A stretch of 64,000 bases of DNA from Oxynema aestuarii AP17. Lineage in GTDB: Bacteria > Cyanobacteriota > Cyanobacteriia > Cyanobacteriales > Laspinemataceae. The DNA is taken from NCBI RefSeq assembly GCF_012295525.1, contig NZ_CP051167.1, positions 1,116,001 to 1,180,000 on the forward strand. The letters run 5' to 3'. Both the position numbers and the translations under genes were made by a program. Below are positions 1-9,400 of the stretch, piece after piece (within the stretch, counting starts at the first letter, position 1; every line of letters begins with the position of its first letter). The notes under the pieces were generated by a model that worked only from the letters and a program-made list of their open reading frames with translations, had not been told where the DNA came from and made no database searches.

Positions 1-1158
1 CGCGGGTCGATCGCGGGGCGATCGATCGCGTAATGTTTCCCAAGTCGGTAGGGTCGTACCGAGATTTTGATAGAGAGCAGGTAACCAAGTGCAACCGGGT
101 AACTCCCGAAAAGCTTCTAAGCGTTCTTGCGATCGCCGAACGGCTCTCACTAACGAGGTTCCCGTCGCATATTCGGCGAGAAATTCTTTTAAAAAAGCTT
201 GAGCGACTCGATCGGGAACTTCTTCTTGCATGACGATCGCTACGGGAAGATGTAAATCGGCGAGTTTGCGGGTAAATCCCAATCCGTCACAAGAATTAAA
301 AATTGCAATTTTCAACCCTCGGGCGATCGCCTCTTTTAAGGCATTTTTAAACTCATCAATTTCTAAATTTTCGGATTCGTTGAGATAAATACGACCGTCA
401 TCTTTTTCGCTGTCGCTATGTCCGGCAAAAAAGAATACATCCCAGCCTTGAGGATCGCGCAATCGTTCGATAACGGTTTGCGGTCGCGGTGCGTTCAAAA
501 ATTCGACGTTCGCTTCTTTTAATTCTGAAATAAGCTGGCGATCGACCTCTAAATCCAATTCGGAGTCGTCGCCGAAGATCGCCAAAATTCTAACTTTATT
601 TTCTTTTTTATGGGTCGCTAAAATTTGACTGGGGCGATCGAACTCCGGAAACGTGTAACTGATGCCAACGTCTGGATAATCTTCGAGTAAATCCCAAACG
701 TGCCACGGCAGTTTCCAAAGCTTTGGATCTCTAGCGTCGATAGTTAAGTCAATCGGATCGCTACGATTGGCAAATTCACGCAACAATCGTTCTCGAATCT
801 TTTGCCACTGGCCTCGTGCAGAATCTTGCAGCCAGTTTTTCATTTCCCTTTCTAAGGTTTTTGTTAGCTGCTTGCACGCTTCAATCTCGTTGCCGATCGC
901 CCGATTTGTAGGCGTACTTTCATCAATTTCCCAGCCATCCTCGGCAGTTTTAAATTGCCGCGATCGCCGATAAGAACTATTCAGACTTCTAAAACGAGTT
1001 TGCCAACTCACATAAAATCCGTCTAAATTGGGTTGTGGCGGCAAACGCCCTTCAATTTCCGCCAAAAGAGAACCCCCTTGGCGCAAAATTTGTAGCGAAA
1101 CATCGAAACCAACATTGAAGTCACCCGATCGAATTTTAAGAATTGCAATACGGCTCAT
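1..1158 (-). CDS. CHAT-domain (caspase-like) protease, C-terminus beyond window
   Basis: Partial gene: the frame is open from the ATG at 1158 to the window edge (386 codons). The C-terminal part matches the CHAT peptidase family seen often in cyanobacteria. The catalytic His is in FFAGHSDS (H247) and the catalytic Cys in IFNSCDGLG (C290), both after strand-rich hydrophobic segments. The N-terminal ~180 residues hold the motif LWKLPWHVWDLLED, common in cyanobacterial CHAT proteins. It is the last visible gene of a minus-strand run behind a DUF1822 protein and a sigma-like protein, about 100 bp downstream of the former. CHAT proteases are related to separase and caspases and often take part in regulated proteolysis or defence. 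The substrate here is unknown. No Shine-Dalgarno is obvious upstream of the ATG. Confidence 0.85.
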   Translation of the reverse strand, partial: MSRIAILKIRSGDFNVGFDVSLQILRQGGSLLAEIEGRLPPQPNLDGFYVSWQTRFRSLNSSYRRSRQFKTAEDGWEIDESTPTNRAIGNEIEACKQLTKTLEREMKNWLQDSARGQWQKIRERLLREFANRSDPIDLTIDARDPKLWKLPWHVWDLLEDYPDVGISYTFPEFDRPSQILATHKKENKVRILAIFGDDSELDLEVDRQLISELKEANVEFLNAPRPQTVIERLRDPQGWDVFFFAGHSDSEKDDGRIYLNESENLEIDEFKNALKEAIARGLKIAIFNSCDGLGFTRKLADLHLPVAIVMQEEVPDRVAQAFLKEFLAEYATGTSLVRAVRRSQERLEAFRELPGCTWLPALYQNLGTTLPTWETLRDRSPRDRPA

Positions 1159-1261
1159 AAGTGAAAGAGCGAATAAAAAATAGTCACTATTTTGACGATG
1201 AATTATCCGAGATCGGCGTCTAAAACAACTCCTAAAATAACTCCTAAAATGAATGACTCTT

Positions 1262-2725
1262 TTAAACGGAAAACGTTTCCGTCACATTCACTTTTCCTAA
1301 AGCGATACGAATCTGGAACCGACTGCTGGGAGGGGGGCTGAAACGGCGTTGAATGGCGTTGTCGATGCCCCGACCTGCGCTGTCGCTGCGGGCTTGTGCT
1401 TCGAGACGGACTTCGCCCGATTCGGAGAGAACTTGTAACTTGAGACCGGGAGGGAGTTTTGTGAGACTATTAGTTGACTGCACTTGTGCGGATACGGCGA
1501 TCCTGCCGTCGGGTTTGGGAACGATCGCCACGATCGAGGCGATCGCCACTCCTGCTAATTCCAAGCCCAAATCGACCAAACGGGCTTTGCGAACCCCCGA
1601 TCGCGGGTTGCCGGGGTCGATTTTGCCCAAACTGAGGGCCGCTTGCCACCGGGTTTCCTCTTCCCGTGCGGTGTCCAGGAGCTCGGTGAGGGCGGCGATC
1701 GCCTCCGGGGAACCCGTCCCGATTTCGCCCAAAACTCCCGCCGCCTGACAGCGCGTTTCTTCCGGGCGATCGCTCCCTAACAGCCGAATCACGGAGGCGA
1801 TCGCCTCGGGGGCGCTGGTTGCTTCTCCCCGTCCCCCCCGCGCAAAACTCACTTGCGGCGATGCGAATAACGATTCTATACTTTCCCAACCGCTTTCAAA
1901 ATGACCTTGCAACCACTGATTTAAGTTAATAAAAGATTCGGTGACGGCAGCGATCGCCCCTCGTGAGGGTGCTTTGTATATTTTTTGTAACTCCAAATAG
2001 TACAAAGTTATGCTATTGAGATCGCTCAATAACGCCACCCCTCGTTCCCAGGTTAACTGCTGCCACAACGGGCGATCGGGGTTTGCGAGTAAAGGCTGCA
2101 ATTCGGTTTCGGCAAACGCGGCGATCGCCCCGATCTCGATCGCGGGAAGGGCGATCGCCTCCGGACTTAAAAAGCGAGTATAAAATAATAGGCGATCGGG
2201 ATTCACTTCAAAACAAGATAACGGTAAATGATACGTCCAATCTGACTGACTTTGCAACCCTTGCGATTCTCGGTATTTCAACAGGCGATCGCCCCGTACA
2301 ATCCCCCGGACGATCGCAGTTTCACTTTCTTCTAAAACTTCAATAGCAACGTAAAAATGAGCGGCAAATCGAGCAAGATCTACAGCAATCCTGGGTATTT
2401 TTACCGTTTCATCGAGATAACTTTCGGCGACGATCGCGCAAACTTTAAATCCTTGGAGTTCGCAATTACAAACTGCATCAAGAGTTTGCGCATAAGCCGC
2501 TTCAAACACCGAAGCTTTTTCTAAATTGAGACTGAGTTTTGCTCGATCGCCGACCCATCGACTTAACGCCAAAATCCCTAAAACATTGAGATATACTTGC
2601 CATTGTCTTGCTTCGCTAACAACAGACTGGCTGACCTGCACGGCGCGATCGAAATCTTCTGCTTCCAAAGCAATTTCCTCCGGCTCAAATAACCGTAAAT
2701 CTTGTGAGTTTAGAGAAAAATTCAT
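1262..2725 (-). CDS. DUF1822 family protein with internal HEAT-like repeats
   Basis: 487 residues. The N-terminal ~250 residues (FARFAAHFYVAIEVLEES, DRLLKYRESQG) and the C-terminal block ending FQIRIALGKVNVTETFSV fit cyanobacterial DUF1822 proteins. Between them lie two HEAT/PBS-lyase-like units at about 310-375 (AIASVIRLLGSDRPEETRC and AIAALTELLDTAREEETRW). The start is supported by AGGAG about 9 nt upstream. DUF1822 genes commonly sit next to sigma-like and CHAT or TPR protein genes, and that is the arrangement here. No catalytic residues are visible, so a scaffold or sensor role is the most that can be inferred. The HEAT insertion could be a binding surface. Confidence 0.75.
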   Translation of the reverse strand: MNFSLNSQDLRLFEPEEIALEAEDFDRAVQVSQSVVSEARQWQVYLNVLGILALSRWVGDRAKLSLNLEKASVFEAAYAQTLDAVCNCELQGFKVCAIVAESYLDETVKIPRIAVDLARFAAHFYVAIEVLEESETAIVRGIVRGDRLLKYRESQGLQSQSDWTYHLPLSCFEVNPDRLLFYTRFLSPEAIALPAIEIGAIAAFAETELQPLLANPDRPLWQQLTWERGVALLSDLNSITLYYLELQKIYKAPSRGAIAAVTESFINLNQWLQGHFESGWESIESLFASPQVSFARGGRGEATSAPEAIASVIRLLGSDRPEETRCQAAGVLGEIGTGSPEAIAALTELLDTAREEETRWQAALSLGKIDPGNPRSGVRKARLVDLGLELAGVAIASIVAIVPKPDGRIAVSAQVQSTNSLTKLPPGLKLQVLSESGEVRLEAQARSDSAGRGIDNAIQRRFSPPPSSRFQIRIALGKVNVTETFSV

Positions 2726-2866
2726 AGTACAAAACTCCTAAAGTAAGCAAAGAAACAAAATGTCAAAAGGTGGTTTTTGCAGGAATTTGCAGAGACTATC
2801 GATAGATTCGCACCCATAAGACCAATTGAAGCGGAAACACCTAAATTTCATTAAACCGAGCACCAA

Positions 2867-4324
2867 TCATCGGCACTCTTGTAAAAAGAACTGCAAGCGT
2901 TTTGCATATAAACTCTCGAACGATCGATTATTTCCAGCTTTCATTTCCGTAAAAGCTTCCTCAAAAACTTGACGGTCGATAAATTCTTCTAATCCGGCTT
3001 GAATCTTTTCTAATACTTCTGGGGTGAGGCGATCGCCGCCGAGTCCAAATTGTTCTCGAAATTCGAGGATCGCTTCTAACAAGCCTTCGAGGGTTCTAAA
3101 CCGAACCCGAGAAAGTAATTCTTTCGGATTTAACACCCGACTGACTTGAGATTGATTGGTCATGCCCAAGCGACCGACAATCTCCCGTTGCGAAAGTCCT
3201 TCGCAATAGAGTAATTGCCATCCGAGAATGGCTTTATCGGCAAAAATGCGATAATTTCGACTTTTTTGGAGTGCCGCAATCCGATCGCCGATCGCCGAAG
3301 CGATCGCACCGTCTAAAACAACCGCGAGGCGATCGTGCAAACGGGCTAAAAATTCCTGTTCTCGATCGCGTTGTAAATCCGGTGTCGAGTTGGGATCGGC
3401 AAACTCGCGCATTCCATAGTCTCCGGTTTCCGGATCGATCGCCTCCAACGGTTCCGCAAGCGGGGCGCCGCGACAACTCCAGATCTCGTACTGGCGCAGT
3501 TGTTTGGCGATTTGCTTCAAACGGCGGACGATCCCGCGATCGGCTAAGGCGATCGCCCTGCCGGACTCGCGCAAAAGATCGCTCATTTCCTGTAATTGCT
3601 CCTCACTTGGATCGGAACAACGCCCCCCGGATTTGGGCTGTAGGCGGCGATCGCGCCGATAAACCGCGTGAAACACTCCCACCAACAGGCGATCGTCCCC
3701 AGGGAGTAACGCCAACTGCGCCTCCCTCGCCTTGTTCAATAAAGCCCAATCGCTGAGATATTGGAAGCCGCGATCGGCTAGAAACCCTTTCAGCGCTTTA
3801 TTTTGCTTCGTTTGCAAGTAAGCCCAATTGTCCAAACTCAAACGCGAGGTCGATTGAAAATCAAACGTGCGAAGAATATCTACGGTAAATAAAGAATAGC
3901 GCGCCGCATAAATCTGTCCGTCGCGATCGAGGCGTTGTTGTTGCTTCCCGTCACGATCGACGATCGCCATCGCCTCGCCGTCATCGTCGAGGACAAACGG
4001 CAGTAATTCGCGATAGTCGAAGGCGCCGCCACCGCCGAACAAACCCGCCAATTGCCGACACGCGCGCACGATCGGATAGGAAACATAACAGCGCAAACAC
4101 AGTCCTGCCTTGGCTTCCAGCCATCGATCGCCCCGGGCGCGATCGCCGCGAAACAACGCCATCAACCCCTCGTAAATTGCCGTATTTTGGGACGCGGACA
4201 ACCTGTGACGGGCGATCGCTGCGGGAAATTCCCCTTGAAAAAAGCTTTCCGCCACGGGCAGCGATCGCCCGTCATTGAGGGCGTCCAGGCGCAGTAATTT
4301 CCAATATCTGAACGCTGGAATCAT
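2867..4324 (-). CDS. Sigma-70 region-4-like HTH protein, conserved cyanobacterial
   Basis: 485 residues from the ATG at 4324, chosen because AGAGGA lies 8 nt upstream. An in-frame GTG at 4354 is the alternative. The only clear domain is a helix-turn-helix like sigma-70 region 4 (ILGWQLLYCEGLSQREIVG, then RLGMTNQSQVSRVL) in the C-terminal third. A helical tail ends FESLYAKRLQFFLQECR. I see no region 2 motif for -10 recognition, so it may not be a working sigma factor. It is the first gene of the minus-strand run leading into DUF1822 (141 bp downstream) and CHAT. In cyanobacteria such proteins are often annotated sigma-70-like. A regulatory role for the module is inference. Confidence 0.6.
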   Translation of the reverse strand: MIPAFRYWKLLRLDALNDGRSLPVAESFFQGEFPAAIARHRLSASQNTAIYEGLMALFRGDRARGDRWLEAKAGLCLRCYVSYPIVRACRQLAGLFGGGGAFDYRELLPFVLDDDGEAMAIVDRDGKQQQRLDRDGQIYAARYSLFTVDILRTFDFQSTSRLSLDNWAYLQTKQNKALKGFLADRGFQYLSDWALLNKAREAQLALLPGDDRLLVGVFHAVYRRDRRLQPKSGGRCSDPSEEQLQEMSDLLRESGRAIALADRGIVRRLKQIAKQLRQYEIWSCRGAPLAEPLEAIDPETGDYGMREFADPNSTPDLQRDREQEFLARLHDRLAVVLDGAIASAIGDRIAALQKSRNYRIFADKAILGWQLLYCEGLSQREIVGRLGMTNQSQVSRVLNPKELLSRVRFRTLEGLLEAILEFREQFGLGGDRLTPEVLEKIQAGLEEFIDRQVFEEAFTEMKAGNNRSFESLYAKRLQFFLQECR

Positions 4325-4649
4325 CCGTCTCGTCCTCTCGAATTCATAGCTCACATTTTCTCATTCTCTTTTCATTCGCGATCGCGCCTCATTCGGAAAA
4401 CCTCCCGCCTCCGTCCCTATCTTCCTCCATATAGATCTCGCGAAATCGGCGTGATGCAACGATTTACTCCCTCATTTTCCCCCAACTGCATCAGTTCCGT
4501 TCGCCTGCATCTATACCGAAACAGCGCCAGGACAAGGACTTTACCGAACTGCATCAGTCCCAACCGCGCTTCTCTACTCAAGAGTAACGAGCTTTTACGA
4601 TTTCCTCTCCCGTTATTTTGACGATATTTATTCAATTTGGAGCATTATT
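4325..4649. other. Divergent intergenic region
   Basis: About 325 bp between the minus-strand sigma-like gene and the plus-strand PPC/DUF5648 gene. It must hold both promoters, but I cannot identify a convincing -35/-10 pair. A 72-codon minus-strand reading frame inside it has no recognisable motif and is not supported. Confidence 0.4.
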
Positions 4650-5855
4650 ATGACTGGTTTTCGCGTAACCCAAGAATTCTTAACCAACTCGCGACTCGAA
4701 CTGACCAAATCCATCGAATCGACCGACGTAGAATTCAATCAACCTTTAGAAATTACCGCCTATCCACTCAATGACACCCTCGATCTCGAATTGCGTTTGA
4801 CCGGAAACGCCACCGGACTGCCGATTCCCGGCGACGGAACCACCCGCGACACCAATGGTGCAGGCGAACTCGAAACCCTTACCTTCGCCAACCCCCAATG
4901 GGGAACCACCCCTTACACTGTCGGCGTTCTCAACACCGAAGGAACCCGAGGGAAGTTTCTCTTAGAAGCCAATTCCGAAAACCCGGATAATGACAGCGCC
5001 GCCAGCGCCCCTCAAATTGGCAATTTAGTCGGCACTCAAACATATAACGGCTTTGTCGGTCGCAGCGATCGCACCGACTGGTACAACTTCCGCCTGCCCA
5101 GCGATAGCCAAGTGAGTGTACAATTAACGGGATTGGAAGATAACGCCGATCTGGAATTATACGAAAGCAATGGCTCGACATTGATCCTGCGATCGCGCAA
5201 TGGCGGGATCGGCGACGAAAGCATCGACACCACTCTCGACGCGGGGAATTACCTCGTCAAAGTGTCCAGCAACGACCTCACCGCCAACCTCCCCGACAAC
5301 GAAGGGGCTTCCACAAAATACAGCCTCAACCTGACCCAAGAATCCCTCGACGGCGGCGGTGGCGGCGGTGGCGTCGATCCGATTACCGGAGTCCCCGTCT
5401 ATCGCTTCTTCAACACCTTTACCGGAACTCACTTTTATACCGCCAACAATAACGAGGCCGAGTTCGTCCGCGACAACCTGACCGCCTACAATTACGAAGG
5501 TCCCTCATTTGCAGGCGCCAACAACGGAACCCCGGACAGCGACCCGGTATATCGCTTCTACAATACTTTCACCGGAACTCACTTCTACACCATTTCCGAC
5601 ACCGAAGCCGAATTCGTCCGCCAAAATTTACCCGCCTATCGAGACGAAGGCATCGCCTATCAAGCTTTCGATACTCAAGAAGCCGATGCTATCCCGCTTT
5701 ATCGCTTCTACAACACGGTCACGGGAAGCCACTTCTACACTCCCGACGCCACCGAACGCGATGTGGTCGATCGCATGTTACCCGCCTACAATTACGAAGG
5801 AGTCGGCTACTACGTTTACGATCTCGAAGATGTCGGCGATCTGAGTTTGGCGTAA
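4650..5855 (+). CDS. PPC-domain protein with three C-terminal DUF5648 repeats
   Basis: 401 residues. The central part (about 125-230) is a bacterial pre-peptidase C-terminal (PPC) beta-sandwich, with DWYNFRLPSDSQVSVQLTG, then ADLELYESNG and LDAGNYLVKVSS. A Gly-rich linker (GGGGGGG) follows. Then come three repeats starting VYRFFNTFTGTHFYT, VYRFYNTFTGTHFYT and LYRFYNTVTGSHFYT, each followed by Y-x-x-E-G. These fit DUF5648, a repeat often found on secreted bacterial enzymes. There is no enzyme domain and no classical signal peptide, so the role is unknown. An extracellular binding protein is a reasonable guess. A strong intrinsic terminator follows at 5937. Confidence 0.75.
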   Translation: MTGFRVTQEFLTNSRLELTKSIESTDVEFNQPLEITAYPLNDTLDLELRLTGNATGLPIPGDGTTRDTNGAGELETLTFANPQWGTTPYTVGVLNTEGTRGKFLLEANSENPDNDSAASAPQIGNLVGTQTYNGFVGRSDRTDWYNFRLPSDSQVSVQLTGLEDNADLELYESNGSTLILRSRNGGIGDESIDTTLDAGNYLVKVSSNDLTANLPDNEGASTKYSLNLTQESLDGGGGGGGVDPITGVPVYRFFNTFTGTHFYTANNNEAEFVRDNLTAYNYEGPSFAGANNGTPDSDPVYRFYNTFTGTHFYTISDTEAEFVRQNLPAYRDEGIAYQAFDTQEADAIPLYRFYNTVTGSHFYTPDATERDVVDRMLPAYNYEGVGYYVYDLEDVGDLSLA

Positions 5856-5936
5856 GGAACCGCATCGGAGTAGAACAGTCCGAACTCAACCGCTCAACTT
5901 TCTCTGTTCTCCTGGGTTGAATTAAATTGATACTCG

Positions 5937-5975
5937 ATCGGGAATGTACCGGGTTGCATTCCCGATTTTTCTTTA
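5937..5975 (+). terminator. Intrinsic terminator after PPC/DUF5648 gene
   Basis: A perfect 10-bp stem, ATCGGGAATG pairing with CATTCCCGAT around a 10-nt loop, followed by TTTTTCTTT. It lies 80 bp after the stop codon at 5855. Confidence 0.9.
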
Positions 5976-6436
5976 AAGATCTATCTTTAATGTATTTGTA
6001 TCGAAGTTGACAAAAATGCTTTTTTATGTTGAATTAAGAGTAATTTGATGAGAAAGATTTTCAGGTTTGCAAACGGTTGTTAAAATTTCAAACTTCAGAA
6101 ATAAAAAGCAATCGGCATTCAGGGAAAGTTCATCGATATTCACTCAAACGATCTTGAAGTTTGACCGAGGAATTTTAAGCAAGTCTTCAGGGAATTTCGG
6201 GAGAACATGCAGACGGTCGGGCGATCGTAAACGAGCGAGATGTTATCTCCGGGCGATCGGGCGCTTGTATCCTTTTGAAATCGACCAATTTAGGTATATC
6301 TATCATTTCTTCCTTTAGATCGACCGATCCCTTCACAGATTTTAACCTCGTAAAAGGCCCAGAGAGTGAATTTCGCTGTGATTTTGGGAATCTTTCTATT
6401 ATCAAAGGAGTTCGTAAATCACCCCTTGAGATAACT
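5976..6436 (+). other. AT-rich upstream region of the hybrid kinase gene
   Basis: About 460 bp with no supported gene. The kinase frame is open back to 6275, but protein homology to the family begins only at the ATG at 6437. This stretch probably holds the promoter and a long 5' leader. No specific site can be named. Confidence 0.4.
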
Positions 6437-9400
6437 ATGAGTGCCATCACTGCTACCTTTCCCGGTTATGTCTTACGCGAACGGCTCTATCGCAGCGCCA
6501 GAATTGAAGTTTACCGAGGCATCCGCGAATCGGATAACCAACCCGTTATCGTCAAACTGACCCACGGCGAATATCCTACCTTTAACGAATTAGTTCAATT
6601 TCGCAATCAATACGCTCTCGCTAAAAGGCTTCATTTTCCGGGAGTCATCCAAACCTACAGTTTGGAAAATTACCGGAATGGTTATGCGTTAGTGATGGAA
6701 GATATCGGTGCCATATCACTTAAAGAATATGTCGGCGATCGCGCGATCGAGCTGGACGAATTTTTTCCGATCGCGATCGCCTTAGCGAAAACCTTAGACG
6801 GACTTTATCAAGCGAGAGTCATCCATAAAGATATCAAACCCGCCAATATTATCATCGAACCGCAAACAAAAACCGTCAAACTCATTGACTTTAGTATTGC
6901 CTCTTTATTACCCCGAGAAACCCAAGTTATTCACAATCCGAACGTCCTCGAAGGAACCCTCGCTTATCTCGCTCCCGAACAAACCGGACGCATGAATCGG
7001 GGAATCGATTATCGCACGGATTTTTACTCGTTAGGAGTAACTCTTTTCGAGTTATTGAGCGCTCGATTACCCTTCCCTACAGACGACGCGATCGAATTAG
7101 TTCACTGTCACATTGCTCAAACACCACCCTTTCTCAGCGATCTCGATGCTGACATTCCCTTCATGGTATCGGCGATCGTCAATAAATTAATGGCTAAAAA
7201 TGCCGAAGATCGCTACCAAAGTGCGAGTGGATTGCTGTTTGACTTGCAGAAATGTTGGCAACAATGGCAAGAACAAAGAAAAATCGATCCCTTTGAACTG
7301 GGAACACAAGATCGGTGCGATCGCTTCACAATTCCCGAGAAACTCTACGGACGAGAAATACCGATTCAACAGCTCTTAAAAATCTTCGATACTGTAGCTG
7401 AGGGAGCCACAAAACTTGTTAAAATAGAAGGGTTTTCCGGTATTGGTAAAACCGCCGTCGTTAACGAAGTTCACAAACCGATCGTCCGACAACGCGGTTA
7501 TTTTATTAAAGGGAAATTCGATCAATTTCAACGAAATATTCCCTTTTCTGCCTTCGTCCAAGCCTTTCGCGAACTGACCGCCCAACTGCTCAACGAAACC
7601 CCGGAAAACTTAGAAACCTGGAAATCAAAGATCTTAGAGGCTTTAGGGAATAACGGTCAGGCGATCGTCGAAGCGATTCCCGAACTAGCTTTGTTAATTG
7701 GAGAACAACCCGCGATCGCCGAATTGTCCGGAACTGCCGCCCAAAATCGGTTTAATCGATTATTTCACAAATTTATTGAAGTTTTCGCAACAGCAGATCA
7801 TCCTTTAGTTATTTTTCTCGACGATTTACAATGGGCCGATTTAGCATCGCTCAATTTAATGAAATTATTAATGAGCGAAACCAACAGTGGATATTTGCTG
7901 TTAATCGGTGCGTATCGCGATAACGAAGTCTATCCCACTCACCCGTTAATGCTCGCCCTTCAAGAGCTAGAAAAAGCTCAAGCCTCTATTGACTCAATTC
8001 ACTTAGGGCCACTCAGTCCGGAAGATATCAATTGTTTGGTGGCAGATACGCTTAAATGCTCGGTTGAAATTGCCCGTCCCCTCTCTAAATTAGTCGATCG
8101 CAAAACTGAAGGCAATCCCTTTTTTACCACGCAATTTCTCAAAGCTTTACATGAAGCAGGGGCGATCGCCTTTAACTCCACCGCCAATTATTGGGAATGC
8201 GATTTAAACAAAACGCGATCTCTCGCCCTCACCGATGATGTCGTCGATTTCATGGCCGCACAATTGCAAAAACTGCCAGAATCGACCCAAGATGTACTTA
8301 AAAAAGCAGCTTGTATCGGCAATACGTTTGACCTCGAAACCCTCGCGTTAATCTGCGAATCGTCACAAGCTCAAACCGCCGATCGCCTGTGGTTTGCCTT
8401 GCAAGAAGGGGCGATCGTTCCCGTGAGCGAACTGTACAAATTCTTTCAACACACATCGGAAAACGGCAGTTCAAGCGAGGAACTCGCAAGTCAAATTCAC
8501 AACATTACTTACAAGTTTCTGCACGATCGCATTCAACAAGCTGCGTATCGTTTGATTCCGGATTCTCAAAAACCTTTAACCCATCTGAGAATTGGTCAAA
8601 TCCTCTTAGAAAAAATCTCCCCCGAACAGCGAGAGTCAAAAATTTTCGAGTTAGTCAACCAGTTAAATACTGGAGCCGAATTAATTCGAGATTCGCAGAA
8701 AAAAATCGAACTGGCCGAATTAAACTTAATGGCAGGTCAAACCGCTAAAGCGGCTACAGCCTATGCTGCAGCCCTCCAATATTTTCAACAGGGAATTGCT
8801 TTATTAGAAATTGAAGGATGGGATCGTCACTATCCTTTAATGCAGTCTCTCTACCAAGCCGCTACCGAAGCCGCTTATGGAAGTACGGATTTCGAGGCAG
8901 TAGAAACCTTGGGGAACGAGGCGATCGCTCGGGCAGAACATCCCGTAGATATTATTAAAATCTACGAAACTAAAATTCAAGCAAAAGCCGCTCAAAACCA
9001 GCAAATAGATGCGTTAAAAATGGCTTTACTGGTTTTAGATAAATTGGGCATTCCTTTCCCCGAAAATCCGACCCGTACTGACATTCAAGAAGCCCTAGAA
9101 CAGACGAAATCGACCTTGGGCGATCGCCCGCCTAAAAGTTTGGTTAATGCGCCACTGATGCGCGGAGAAAGACAAAGAGCGGCAATGCGAATCCTCTCTA
9201 GTTTAATCGGTACCGCCTATCAAGCTGCCCCTCAATTTTTGCCTTTGTTTGCTTGCCAAATGGTGAAATTATCCATGGAACAGGGAAACGCCCCCGAATC
9301 GGTCTATGGTTATGCAACTTATGGCTTAATGCTCTGTGGCATTTTTGGCGATATCGAAACAGGCTATCAGTTTGGAGAACTGGCCAGTGAGTTATTAAAT

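Noticed and set aside
4417-4635. 72-codon minus-strand frame between divergent genes
   Set aside because: No motif and no ribosome site; it occupies the region where promoters are expected.
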